A stretch of DNA of 64,000 bases from an uncultured Pelagibacteraceae bacterium (GCA_902594835.1 CACJNX010000001.1:1-64000), one strand, 5' to 3'. Numbered from the stretch's first letter, positions 1-8,010 are shown. The notes: generated by a model not told the origin, from the sequence alone. Program-made: numbers and translations.

Positions 1-595
1 ATTATTTGCAGGAAAAGTTAATAAACCTAAATTTTCAAAACTCAAATTAGACCTTAAGGGAATTTATTACATATCAAAAATTATAAAAAAATCAAAAATT
101 GGAGACGCTGCAATTTTGAAAGAAATAATAAATATTTTTAAAAAAGAAGGTATTAAAACAATAAGTTCAACTTTTTTCACACCAGAGCTAAATTTTGCAA
201 GAGGAAATTATACAAAATATAAGCCTGATAACGATGATAGGAGGAATATCAAAAATGCAATAAAGTTTTTGAATAAATCAAAACCTTATAGCTATATTCA
301 AGCTGCTGTTGGAAGGAATAATAATGTGATTCTAGAGAAACGAAAAGGCACAAAAGATATGCTTAGACGTATAAAGAAAAACAAAAACATAAGAAACGGT
401 GTTTTAGTAAAATTTCCTAAAAAAAAACAAGACAAGAGATTAGATCTACCTACAATTGGTTTAGGCACTTTAAAACAATGTAAATCTGCTGGTTTAAAAG
501 GAATAGTTTTAAAACATAAAAATAATATTTTTTTAAATAAAACTGAGGCGATCCATTATGCAAACAAAAATAAGATGTTTATTTTAGTAAAATGA
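1..595 (+). CDS. lpxI: UDP-2,3-diacylglucosamine pyrophosphatase LpxI (5' end missing)
   Basis: C-terminal part of LpxI (DUF1009 family), which hydrolyses UDP-2,3-diacylglucosamine to lipid X in lipid A synthesis. The reading frame is open from base 2 with no stop, so the gene begins before the window; about 197 residues are visible. Family-typical stretches are AGKV near the left edge, QAAVGRNN..LEKRKGTKDMLRR in the middle, and GVLVKFPKKKQDKRLDLPTIGL towards the end. An internal TTG at 116 could be mistaken for a start, but the homology continues upstream of it. The stop overlaps the next gene by 4 bp (ATGA). lpxB lies one gene downstream, which supports the assignment. Confidence 0.93.
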   Translation, partial: LFAGKVNKPKFSKLKLDLKGIYYISKIIKKSKIGDAAILKEIINIFKKEGIKTISSTFFTPELNFARGNYTKYKPDNDDRRNIKNAIKFLNKSKPYSYIQAAVGRNNNVILEKRKGTKDMLRRIKKNKNIRNGVLVKFPKKKQDKRLDLPTIGLGTLKQCKSAGLKGIVLKHKNNIFLNKTEAIHYANKNKMFILVK

Positions 596-1659
596 AAAAG
601 ATTATTTCATTTTTGATTATTATTTTATTTCAAACTTTAAATCTTAAAGCTGAAGACTTAAAATTAAATCAAATAATCTCTGGATTGAATAAACCTTGGA
701 GCTTGACATTTAAAAATCAAAATGAAATTTTGATAACAGAAAAATCAGGTCAAATTATATTAATTAACTTAAAGAATAATAAAAAAGAAAAAATAAATCA
801 TAATTTAAAAATATTAGAAGATGGGCAGGGTGGGCTACTTGAAATTCTTTATCATAAAAAGATGGTCTTTGTTTCTTATTCAGAAAATAGAGGAAACGGT
901 AAATCTAGTACTTCTGTAGCCTCTGCTATTTTTGATGATGAGAACTTGAAATTCAATAATATTTTTAGAGCCGAGCCAGCAATAAACTCTGGTTATCATT
1001 TTGGATCCAGGCTTGTAATAAAAGATAATTTTCTATTTATAACAGCAGGAGAGAGGGGCGAGGGAATGATTGCACAAGATCCAACAAAACATCCTGGGAG
1101 CATTATAAAGATTCATTTAGATGGTAAGATTCCAAAAGATAATCCTAAATTTAGTGGAAAAAGTAATTGGTTACCAGAAATTTATCAAATTGGGGTAAGA
1201 AACCCCCAAGGCATGGATGTATCCCCTTATGACAACAAAATTTATTTAACAAATCATGGAGCTAGAGGCGGCGACTGGTTTGGTGAAGCTAAGTATGGTG
1301 AAAATTATGGTTGGAAAATTTTAGGATGGGGTGGAACAAATTATTCAGGAACAAAAATTGGACCTAAATGGAAACCAGGATTTACGAAAGCCATCAAATA
1401 TTGGGTGCCTTCAATAGCGGTAAGTTCAATGATTATATACAAAGGAGATGAATTTAAAGAATGGAATGGCGATGCTTTGATTACTGCCTTGCGTGATAAA
1501 TCTCTAAGAAAAATAAAATTTAAAGATAATGAATTTCTTGATGAAAAAATAATATTTAAGGACAATATTGGAAGAATTAGAGATATAGAAATTCAAGAAA
1601 ATACAGGAAAAATTTTTCTATTATCAGATCAAGGCTCTATTTGGAGACTACAAAAATGA
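592..1659 (+). CDS. Exported PQQ-dependent sugar dehydrogenase family protein (YliI/Asd-like)
   Basis: 355 residues with an N-terminal signal peptide (MKKIISFLIIILFQTLNLKA), so probably periplasmic. The remainder resembles the soluble glucose/sorbosone dehydrogenase beta-propeller family: PWSLTF near residue 35, DGQGGLLEI around 80, a GYHFGSRL segment near 135, RNPQGMD near 205 and NHGARGGDWFGEAKYGENYGW around 220-240. Family members oxidise aldose sugars with PQQ; substrate and cofactor here are inferred. It overlaps lpxI (ATGA at 592) and lpxB (ATG at 1656 inside its end), so the three are probably cotranscribed. A sugar dehydrogenase between two lipid A genes is unusual. Confidence 0.88.
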   Translation: MKKIISFLIIILFQTLNLKAEDLKLNQIISGLNKPWSLTFKNQNEILITEKSGQIILINLKNNKKEKINHNLKILEDGQGGLLEILYHKKMVFVSYSENRGNGKSSTSVASAIFDDENLKFNNIFRAEPAINSGYHFGSRLVIKDNFLFITAGERGEGMIAQDPTKHPGSIIKIHLDGKIPKDNPKFSGKSNWLPEIYQIGVRNPQGMDVSPYDNKIYLTNHGARGGDWFGEAKYGENYGWKILGWGGTNYSGTKIGPKWKPGFTKAIKYWVPSIAVSSMIIYKGDEFKEWNGDALITALRDKSLRKIKFKDNEFLDEKIIFKDNIGRIRDIEIQENTGKIFLLSDQGSIWRLQK

Positions 1660-2786
1660 AAAAGATATTTATACTAACAGGTGAAGCATCAGGAGACAAA
1701 CTTGCATCAAAAGTAATTAGTGAATTAAATAAGTTAAATTCAAATATAGAATACTTATCGGTTGGAGGTGAAAATTTAGAAAAGTTGGGTATTAAATCTA
1801 TTTTTGATCTTAAAGAAATAACATACTTAGGATTTACCAATGTATTATTTAATATTTTTAAGATTAAAAAGAAAATCAATGAAACAGTTAAGGCTATAGA
1901 AAATTTTAAACCTGATATATTATTTACCGTCGACAGCCCCGATTTTACTTTAAGAGTAGCTGAAAGAATAAAAACAAAAAACCCAGAAATTAAAACTATA
2001 CACTATGTGGCTCCTCAAGTATGGGTTTGGAGAGAAGGTAGAGTTAAGAAAATTAAAAAATTTATTGACCATATTCTTTTGTTATTTAATTTTGAAAAAA
2101 ACTATTTTGAAAAAGAAAATATGAGTCATGAGTTTGTTGGCCACCCTTTACTTGACACAACAACTGAAAGCGCGATTGATATCAATCAAATTTTAGGAAA
2201 GAATAAAGCATTAATTTCTATTTTTGCAGGCAGCAGAAAGTCTGAGATAGATATTTTAACTCCGATACTTTTAAATTTTATTAAACTTATGAATGAAAAG
2301 TATAATGATTTTTCTTACGTCTTTCATGCAACAAAAGAATATTCAGATTTAATTCTATTTCACATAAAAAATAATAATTTAAGCAATTGCGAAGTTATCA
2401 ATGATAGTAAAATTAAAAATCATATTTTAAGAAAATCAGTATTTGCCGTCTCCAAATCAGGGACAATATCTCTTGAAATATGTAAAGCCAAAATACCATC
2501 AGTAATATTATATAAGATGGGTTTAATAAATTTTCTTATTATAAAGATGTTAGTAAAAACTAAATTTGCAAATATTATTAACATAGCAGCTAAAAAAGAG
2601 ATTATACCAGAATTACTCCAATCTAATTGCAATCCAAAAAAAATATTTGAAGTTGTTTCTAATTATTTAGATAATCCAAAAAAAATTGACGAACAAGTGT
2701 CAAAAACGCAGACGATTTTAAAAAGTTTTAAAACTAATACTTTATCATCAACTTTAGCTGCTAATGCTTTAAATAAGTTTTTATGA
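1656..2786 (+). CDS. lpxB: Lipid-A-disaccharide synthase
   Basis: Condenses lipid X with UDP-2,3-diacylglucosamine to form the lipid A disaccharide at the inner membrane. 376 residues, the usual family length. The N-terminal GEASGDKLAS motif, the VAPQVWVWREGR stretch near residue 125 and FAGSRKSEI near 190 are typical of the GT19 fold. I chose ATG 1656, which overlaps the previous stop as ATGA and gives MKKIFILTGEASGD; a TTG at 1641 would add five residues inside the upstream gene and is less likely. The stop overlaps the next start at 2783. Confidence 0.97.
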   Translation: MKKIFILTGEASGDKLASKVISELNKLNSNIEYLSVGGENLEKLGIKSIFDLKEITYLGFTNVLFNIFKIKKKINETVKAIENFKPDILFTVDSPDFTLRVAERIKTKNPEIKTIHYVAPQVWVWREGRVKKIKKFIDHILLLFNFEKNYFEKENMSHEFVGHPLLDTTTESAIDINQILGKNKALISIFAGSRKSEIDILTPILLNFIKLMNEKYNDFSYVFHATKEYSDLILFHIKNNNLSNCEVINDSKIKNHILRKSVFAVSKSGTISLEICKAKIPSVILYKMGLINFLIIKMLVKTKFANIINIAAKKEIIPELLQSNCNPKKIFEVVSNYLDNPKKIDEQVSKTQTILKSFKTNTLSSTLAANALNKFL

Positions 2787-3712
2787 TCATTTATACTCAT
2801 AATGATTGCTCAAAAAAATTTAATGGTTACGCTCACCCTGAAAGGAAAGAAAGATTAGAGAGTATTTTAAGTTCAATAAAATCATCAAATTTAAAAGTTG
2901 AATTTAAAGAAGCACCTTTAGCTGATTTAGAAACTGTTTCATTAGTGCATCCAAAACCTCATATAGAACAAATTTTTTCTAACATTCCTAAAGAGGGAAT
3001 AGTAGGTGTAGAGAAAGAGCCTTATGCTGATACAATACTTTGTCCTGATAGTAAAAATGCAATTTTAAGATCATGTGGAGCTGGAATTGCTGCAGTTCAG
3101 GATCTCATGGATGAAAATGAAAGAGTGTTTTGCGCTGTTAGACCACCAGGACATCATGCTGAAACTTTAAGAGCTAATGGTTTTTGCTTTATCAATAACG
3201 TTGCAGTAGCAGCAAGATATTTGCAAAAACAATACAAAATAAATAAAGTTGCAATAATTGACTTTGATGTTCACCACGGTAATGGAACTCAAGAAATTTT
3301 TTATAAAGATCAATCAGTTGCATATGGGTCTTCTCATGAATTTCCTTTGTTTCCAGGAACAGGAGCGGAAAACGAAACCGGAGTAGGAAATATTTTTAAT
3401 GCAACTTTAAAAGCTGGCACTAAAAGTAAAGAGTTTATAACAATATTTGATCAAAAAATTCTTAAACCCATAGATAAATTTAAACCAGAGGTAATTTTAA
3501 TCTCTGCAGGTTTTGACGCTCATAAAAGAGATCCATTAGCTAATATTTGTTTAGAGTCAGATGATTTTTTTAAAATCACAAAGAATATTGTTGACATTGC
3601 TAAGACACATTCTAAAGGTAGAGTTATATCTTTTCTTGAGGGTGGTTATGATTTACAAGCTTTGTCTGAAAGTATTATAGAACATTTAAATGCTTTAAAA
3701 CCCCATGTTTGA
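2783..3712 (+). CDS. Histone deacetylase superfamily deacetylase
   Basis: 309-residue zinc hydrolase of the arginase/deacetylase fold (HDAC, acetoin-utilisation and acetylpolyamine amidohydrolase family). Visible motifs are HPERKERL near the start, RPPGHHAE (catalytic His pair) around residue 122, DFDVHHGNGTQ (Asp and His zinc ligands) around 160, and SAGFDAHKRDPLA carrying the third zinc Asp around 245. All metal and catalytic residues are present, so it should be active. Bacterial members deacetylate acetyl-lysine, polyamines or other N-acetyl compounds; the substrate cannot be read from sequence. Coupled to lpxB by a 4-bp overlap. Confidence 0.92.
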   Translation: MIIYTHNDCSKKFNGYAHPERKERLESILSSIKSSNLKVEFKEAPLADLETVSLVHPKPHIEQIFSNIPKEGIVGVEKEPYADTILCPDSKNAILRSCGAGIAAVQDLMDENERVFCAVRPPGHHAETLRANGFCFINNVAVAARYLQKQYKINKVAIIDFDVHHGNGTQEIFYKDQSVAYGSSHEFPLFPGTGAENETGVGNIFNATLKAGTKSKEFITIFDQKILKPIDKFKPEVILISAGFDAHKRDPLANICLESDDFFKITKNIVDIAKTHSKGRVISFLEGGYDLQALSESIIEHLNALKPHV

Positions 3713-3817
3713 CCAATTATCCGGGTCATTAAATTTTTTTATCTCTTTTTCAGTTACTGGTCTAAATAGATAATAAGCAATATAAATTGTTAGAAAAAAC
3801 AAAAAAATTGTTTTCAT
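3695..3817 (-). CDS. Predicted 40-residue single-pass membrane microprotein
   Basis: Reading the minus strand from ATG at 3817 to TAA at 3695 gives 40 residues. An N-terminal hydrophobic helix of about 17 residues (MKTIFLFFLTIYIAYYLF) is followed by a short polar tail containing RPVTEKEIKKF and ending NWSNMGF. Its 3' end overlaps the end of the convergent deacetylase gene by 18 bp, and its start lies 25 bp upstream of the divergent msrB. It fills the only space between these genes. No family is recognised. The membrane-helix-plus-polar-tail design is plausible for a real protein, but the only evidence is the ORF and its composition. Confidence 0.45.
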   Translation of the reverse strand: MKTIFLFFLTIYIAYYLFRPVTEKEIKKFNDPDNWSNMGF

Positions 3818-3842
3818 TTCTTTAATATATTAAACTAATTCC

Positions 3843-4301
3843 ATGAAATTTAGTAAAAGAAAATTTACTAAAATCCTAAGTTTTTCGGCTTTGATATTGC
3901 TATTTCCAGTCAAAACTCTTTTAGCAGCTACTAAAAAAATCGTTAATCCAAATTTATCTAAAGAGCAAAAAAAAATCATGTTTAATGAGGGGACAGAAAG
4001 ACCGTTTACAAGCGAATTATTAAAGGAAAAAAGAAAGGGTTTTTACCATTGCGCGAATTGTGGAAATAAACTATTTGCATCAACTGCAAAATTTGACAGT
4101 GGTACTGGCTGGCCTTCTTTTTCTGAAGCCTTACCAGGAGCATTCAAAACAAAAATTGATAAAAGTTTCGGCATGGAAAGAGTAGAATACCATTGTGCAA
4201 AGTGCGGCGCGCATCATGGACATGTTTTTAACGATGGTCCAAAAGAATCGGGTAAAAGATTTTGTAATAATGGACTTTGTTTAATTTTCAAACCAGAGTA
4301 A
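3843..4301 (+). CDS. msrB: Peptide-methionine (R)-S-oxide reductase, exported form
   Basis: Reduces methionine-R-sulfoxide in proteins. 152 residues: an N-terminal signal segment (KRKFTKILSFSALILLF, followed by LAA) and a complete MsrB domain. Two CxxC pairs (CANCG and CAKCG) are the structural zinc ligands, FDSGTGWPSF is the substrate loop, and the Cys in KRFCNNG sits at the catalytic position. The family sequence there is usually RYC-N-S, so NNG is a small deviation. The KRKFTK preceding the hydrophobic stretch resembles a Tat signal with Lys in place of the first Arg. Periplasmic repair of oxidised proteins is the likely role. Confidence 0.93.
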   Translation: MKFSKRKFTKILSFSALILLFPVKTLLAATKKIVNPNLSKEQKKIMFNEGTERPFTSELLKEKRKGFYHCANCGNKLFASTAKFDSGTGWPSFSEALPGAFKTKIDKSFGMERVEYHCAKCGAHHGHVFNDGPKESGKRFCNNGLCLIFKPE

Positions 4302-4347
4302 AAATAACTAAATCAATTAAGAATCTCTTATTATTTAAGCTTTTTTG

Positions 4348-4387
4348 TTCACAGACAACACCCAATTCGTCCATGTTTGTAAGTGAA
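4348..4387 (+). other. Possible imperfect hairpin upstream of the Glu/Pro-rich gene
   Basis: TTCAC (4348-4352) can pair with GTGAA (4383-4387). After a 2x2 internal loop, ACAA pairs with TTGT and CA with TG around a bulged T. The loop is about 13 nt. The element lies 30 bp before the start at 4417, in a 115-bp intergenic stretch that otherwise shows nothing I recognise. It has no T-tract, so it does not look like an intrinsic terminator. Confidence 0.25.
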
Positions 4388-4416
4388 ATTTATGAATTTA
4401 AGTTTAAAACTTAGAA

Positions 4417-5085
4417 ATGGATCTAATTACAGTAATTATAATTGGTGTAATAGTTGCAGCTACAGGTGTAATTAACCCAAAAGCTAAAGATTCAGAAGAA
4501 GTAGCCAAAGCTCCAGAAACGCAGGTAACAACTCCAGAAGTAAAAGAGCCAGAGCCTGAACCAGAGCCTGAACCTGAACCTGAACCTGAACCTGAACCAG
4601 AACCAGCAAAAGAGCCAGAGCCTGAACCAGAACCAGAGCCTGAACCTCAAAAAGAGGAACCTAAAGAAGAAGTAAACGCTGAACCAGCTCAGGAGCAAGA
4701 TGCAAAACCTGAAGAGGAAGAAGTTCAACCAGTTACAGAGGAAACTACTGAAGCTACTGAGGAAAAAGGTTTAAGTATGGTAAATATCCTTCTATATATC
4801 CTAGGGGCAATTGCAGTGATTGCGGCTGGAATATACTTCTTTATGAGAAGAGAACCAGCAACAAAAAGTGCAGCAGATATAGCTAGAGCTCAGTCACAAC
4901 AAGAGCCTACACCTGAGCCTCAAGAAGAACCAGCACAAGAAGAGACATATTCAGAGCCAGAACCTCAGCCAGAACCAGAACAACCAGTTCAAGAGGAAAC
5001 CTCGACAGAAACTACTGAGGAAGAACCTCAATCAGAAAATAATGATCAATCATCTAATAACGATGATGAGAATAATAATAGATAA
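4417..5085 (+). CDS. Glu-Pro repeat membrane protein of unknown function
   Basis: 222 residues, extremely acidic and Pro-rich. A hydrophobic segment (residues 3-19) is followed by an almost perfect EP dipeptide run (about 44-77), more Glu-rich sequence, a second clear transmembrane helix (121-143, MVNILLYILGAIAVIAAGIYFF) ending in RR, and a second Glu/Gln/Pro-rich tail ending in Asn/Asp/Ser. The EP run resembles the stiff periplasmic spacer of TonB-like proteins, but no TonB or LysM domain is seen. The coding DNA between about 4550 and 4650 is a 6-bp repeat (CCTGAA/CCAGAG variants) prone to length change. Function unknown. Confidence 0.75.
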   Translation: MDLITVIIIGVIVAATGVINPKAKDSEEVAKAPETQVTTPEVKEPEPEPEPEPEPEPEPEPEPAKEPEPEPEPEPEPQKEEPKEEVNAEPAQEQDAKPEEEEVQPVTEETTEATEEKGLSMVNILLYILGAIAVIAAGIYFFMRREPATKSAADIARAQSQQEPTPEPQEEPAQEETYSEPEPQPEPEQPVQEETSTETTEEEPQSENNDQSSNNDDENNNR

Positions 5086-5089
5086 TTAA

Positions 5090-5857
5090 TTAAAATTTTT
5101 TTCCACCTTCTAGATAAGCACATTTCTCACAAGTTTTTTCAATTTTAGGTGGTTTATCAAGATTTAAAACATCTTTTATTTCAATTAACTTTTCTTCAAT
5201 CCACGACGTATCTACACGGTATGGTATTAATGTTGTTTTGAAATCTATTTTGTTATCAAATTTATCATTTGTTTTTTCTCCATTGCAAACATAAAAAAAT
5301 GTTCGATCCGAAACTTCAAAATTCATTTTTCTTAAAATATGTACATATATATCCATTTGTAATTTATAACTTAGATGCCACTCAGCATCGAGATAGGATG
5401 AAACTGTTACAGGATAAGTTGATGATTGAGCTTTATAGTCTACTACAACAATTTTTTTTTCATTTAAATCAAACCAAAGATCATCAATGCCTCCATGAAT
5501 AATTAGATTAGTTTTTTCATCTAAATATGAAATTCCACCTTTTAAAGAATTCCTCCAAGTATCTAAATCTTTGTGCTGGTAAGGTACAAAGTTTAAATTA
5601 TGTTTAACCATAATTGGATGAGGTTTTTGTTCTTTTCTATATTGATCAAACTCTTTCTTTAATAACTCATCTACAGCAATGTTTAGAGCCCATCCAGGCA
5701 TAGAAGGTTCTTTTAGGCCCTTTACTCGATCTAGATAAAAGCACCGTTTACAACTAAGAAAATTAAAAAATTTAGACCTACTTATTTTAAAAGGGGTGTT
5801 TGATTTTTTATCGTAAATGGATGTTTTTCTTGTTCTGAAAGATGTAGCTTCTTTCAT
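5090..5857 (-). CDS. PD-(D/E)XK family nuclease (RecB/Cas4-like)
   Basis: 255 residues. The central GGIDDLWFD...KIVVVDYKAQSS segment matches the D...(D/E)XK active site of the RecB-like nuclease superfamily (PDDEXK_1). A CKRCFY pair near residue 37 and a CEKCAYL pair near the C-terminus could together bind an iron-sulfur cluster, as in Cas4 and AddB nucleases; this is inferred. No cas, addAB or recBCD genes are nearby. It lies 4 bp from the convergent Glu/Pro-rich gene and directly downstream of gltX on the same strand (gltX ends at 5858), so it is probably cotranscribed with gltX. Likely a stand-alone DNA repair nuclease. Confidence 0.75.
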   Translation of the reverse strand: MKEATSFRTRKTSIYDKKSNTPFKISRSKFFNFLSCKRCFYLDRVKGLKEPSMPGWALNIAVDELLKKEFDQYRKEQKPHPIMVKHNLNFVPYQHKDLDTWRNSLKGGISYLDEKTNLIIHGGIDDLWFDLNEKKIVVVDYKAQSSTYPVTVSSYLDAEWHLSYKLQMDIYVHILRKMNFEVSDRTFFYVCNGEKTNDKFDNKIDFKTTLIPYRVDTSWIEEKLIEIKDVLNLDKPPKIEKTCEKCAYLEGGKKF

Positions 5858-7246
5858 TTAAACTGATTTTAGTCTTTTTATTACTTCAGCCTTGTCTAAG
5901 GATAATATTATATCATATAGACCTGGTCCAAATCTTGAGCCCACCAAAGCTATTCTCAAAGGCTGTCCCACACCTTTAAAATTAGTTTTATGTTTATCTA
6001 TTAGAGATTTAATTACAGGCTCTAAAATTTCTCTAGATGGAGAGGAAAGTTTTTCAAATTCATTGATAAAGTCATTTATTACTTTCTTGGATAAATCATC
6101 AATTAGTTTTTTATCATCTGCGCCAACCTCAATTTTATCATTAATAATATATTGAGCATTATTCCAAATATCCTCTAGGGTTTTTGCTTTATTTTTTAAA
6201 AAACCCATCGATTTTAATAGGACACTCTTTTTTGCTTGATCTATAGGTTTTTTGTATTTCGAAACATATTCTATGAAGAAATTAAAAAGATCTTTTTCAT
6301 CTATTGTCTTTATGTATGTTTCATTTATTGAATAAATCCTATTCATATCAAGTTTTGAAGGTGATTTACCGACGCCACTTAAATCAAATAAATCAATACT
6401 TTCTTGCTTAGTAAAAATTTCTTTATCTTTATAAGACCATCCTAATCTTAATAAATAATTCCTTAATGCTTCTGAAATAATTCCAATTTTAACATAATCT
6501 TCAAGGGTAGATGCATTATCTCTTTTAGATAATTTTTTTCCTTGTTCGCTATGAATTAATGGAATGTGAGCAAAGTTTGGAACGTCCCAACTCATCGCGT
6601 CATAGATTTGTTTTTGCTTAAAAGAATTAATCATATGATCATCACCCCTAATCACATGGGTAATTTTCATCTCGTGATCATCAACTGTAGCTGATAATTG
6701 ATAAGTTGGTGATTTATCTTTTCTTAGTATTACAAAATCTTCAATTGTAGAATTTGAGATATTTCTCTCTCCTTGAACCAAATCTTTTATTATTGTATTT
6801 CCTGAAATTTTACTCTTAAATCTAATTACCGGTTTTACACCATCTGGGATTTTAAGGTCTTTAGCATCTCTCCATTTTCTATTATAAACATACGGTATAC
6901 CTTGTTTTTTACACTTCTCTTTTTGTTCATTTATTTCTTCCTCAGAACAGTAACATTCATAAGCAAAACCTTTTTTAATGAGCTCTTCAGCAACTGCAAC
7001 GTGTTTATTAATATTTTTAGATTGAATGTATTCTTCACCATCATGTTCAATGCCAAGCCAAGATAATGAAGAAATAATTTGTTTTTTAAATTCATCTTTT
7101 GATCGTTCTTTATCTGTATCTTCAATTCTTAAGAAATATTTACCTTTGTTTTTCTTTGCCAACAGCCAATTAAATAACGCCGTTCGAACACCACCAATAT
7201 GAAGAGGCCCAGTAGGAGAGGGCGCAAACCTACAATTAAAAGACAT
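5858..7246 (-). CDS. gltX: Glutamyl-tRNA synthetase
   Basis: Class I aminoacyl-tRNA synthetase charging tRNA-Glu (and possibly tRNA-Gln, if the organism uses GatCAB; not visible here). 462 residues, full family length. It opens with RFAPSPTGPLHIGG containing the HIGH-type motif (residues 14-19) and carries the KMSKS-type motif as KKLSKRDN around residue 240. The anticodon-binding helical domain follows to the end (LRIALVG..FGPGLYDII). Located 18 bp downstream of lexA on the same strand; the nuclease gene follows immediately. Confidence 0.97.
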   Translation of the reverse strand: MSFNCRFAPSPTGPLHIGGVRTALFNWLLAKKNKGKYFLRIEDTDKERSKDEFKKQIISSLSWLGIEHDGEEYIQSKNINKHVAVAEELIKKGFAYECYCSEEEINEQKEKCKKQGIPYVYNRKWRDAKDLKIPDGVKPVIRFKSKISGNTIIKDLVQGERNISNSTIEDFVILRKDKSPTYQLSATVDDHEMKITHVIRGDDHMINSFKQKQIYDAMSWDVPNFAHIPLIHSEQGKKLSKRDNASTLEDYVKIGIISEALRNYLLRLGWSYKDKEIFTKQESIDLFDLSGVGKSPSKLDMNRIYSINETYIKTIDEKDLFNFFIEYVSKYKKPIDQAKKSVLLKSMGFLKNKAKTLEDIWNNAQYIINDKIEVGADDKKLIDDLSKKVINDFINEFEKLSSPSREILEPVIKSLIDKHKTNFKGVGQPLRIALVGSRFGPGLYDIILSLDKAEVIKRLKSV

Positions 7247-7264
7247 TCTATTAATTAGACTATT

Positions 7265-7939
7265 TTAGTGAAAGTTTCTATATAAAGAAACAAGTTTACC
7301 TTGAATTTTTATTCTATTCGCAGCGTAAATTTTTGTACCGTAGCTTCTATTTGCAGCTTCTAGAGCAATAGTGTTTCCTTTTTTTCTAACTCTTTTTAAA
7401 GTTGCTTCTTGGTCATCAATTAAAACAACCGCAATCTGACCACTATCTACACTTGAAGTTTTCTTAACAATTACTGTGTCACCATCATTGATACCAGCTT
7501 CAATCATTGAGTCACCTTTAACTTTTAATCCATAATGCTCACCATTATTCTGCAAATCTTCGGGTAAAGCTACTCGATCAACTTCTTGTTGAATTGCCTC
7601 AATTGGAGTTCCGGCTGCAATACTTCCTAAAACAGATACATCAGTAGATTTTGTTTTTTCTTTATCTAACCCACCTTTGATAACACTTGGTGTAAAAGTA
7701 TTAAAAATATCATTAGCACTTGCATTTTCTGGCAATTTAACAACTTCTAAAGCTCTTGCTTTGTGAGCTAATCTTTTTACAAATCCTCGTTCTTCTAAAG
7801 CAGATATCAATCTATGAATTCCTGATTTCGACTTAAGGTTGAGTGAATTTTTCATCTCCTCATATGATGGAGAAATTCCAGAAGATCTTATCTTCTTATT
7901 AATGAATATTAGTAAGTTTTTTTGTTTTTTTGTAAGCAT
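7265..7939 (-). CDS. lexA: LexA SOS repressor
   Basis: Transcriptional repressor of the DNA-damage response, self-cleaving when RecA is activated. 224 residues from the ATG at 7939, giving MLTKKQKNLLIFI as in other alphaproteobacterial LexA proteins; an upstream ATG at 7957 would add six atypical residues. The N-terminal winged helix (about 1-65) is followed by an S24 peptidase domain with the Ala109-Gly110 cleavage bond (AAGTP), catalytic Ser144 (GDSM) and Lys182 (ATLKRV). An SOS box lies just upstream at 7962-7976, so it should be autoregulated. gltX follows after 18 bp. Confidence 0.96.
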   Translation of the reverse strand: MLTKKQKNLLIFINKKIRSSGISPSYEEMKNSLNLKSKSGIHRLISALEERGFVKRLAHKARALEVVKLPENASANDIFNTFTPSVIKGGLDKEKTKSTDVSVLGSIAAGTPIEAIQQEVDRVALPEDLQNNGEHYGLKVKGDSMIEAGINDGDTVIVKKTSSVDSGQIAVVLIDDQEATLKRVRKKGNTIALEAANRSYGTKIYAANRIKIQGKLVSLYRNFH

Positions 7940-7961
7940 AGAACAAACCTCGTACATCTAT

Positions 7962-7976
7962 GTTCTATAAAAGTTC
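7962..7976. promoter_or_regulatory. LexA binding site (alphaproteobacterial SOS box)
   Basis: The plus strand reads GTTC-TATAAAA-GTTC, a perfect match to the GTTC-N7-GTTC direct repeat known as the alphaproteobacterial SOS box. It sits 22 bp upstream of the chosen lexA start at 7939, where a promoter would be expected, and supports both autoregulation and the downstream start choice. Confidence 0.85.
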
Positions 7977-7994
7977 TACTTAAATTACAACTTG

Positions 7995-8010
7995 AAATAA
8001 GCCCTTATTT
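7995..8010 (-). terminator. Weak hairpin after trpC
   Basis: A 6-bp A/T stem (AAATAA with TTATTT) around a GCCC loop begins at the trpC stop codon. No T-tract follows in the direction of transcription, so at best it is a weak or Rho-assisted end for the trp operon before the lexA promoter. Confidence 0.25.

Noticed and set aside
4492-4728. A 78-codon minus-strand frame rich in Phe, Arg, Leu and Trp
   Set aside because: It is the mirror of the Glu-Pro repeat; the composition follows from reading the repeat backwards.
7995-8010. Hairpin after trpC as a true terminator
   Set aside because: The stem is all A/T pairs with no T-tract in the reading direction; listed with low confidence only.
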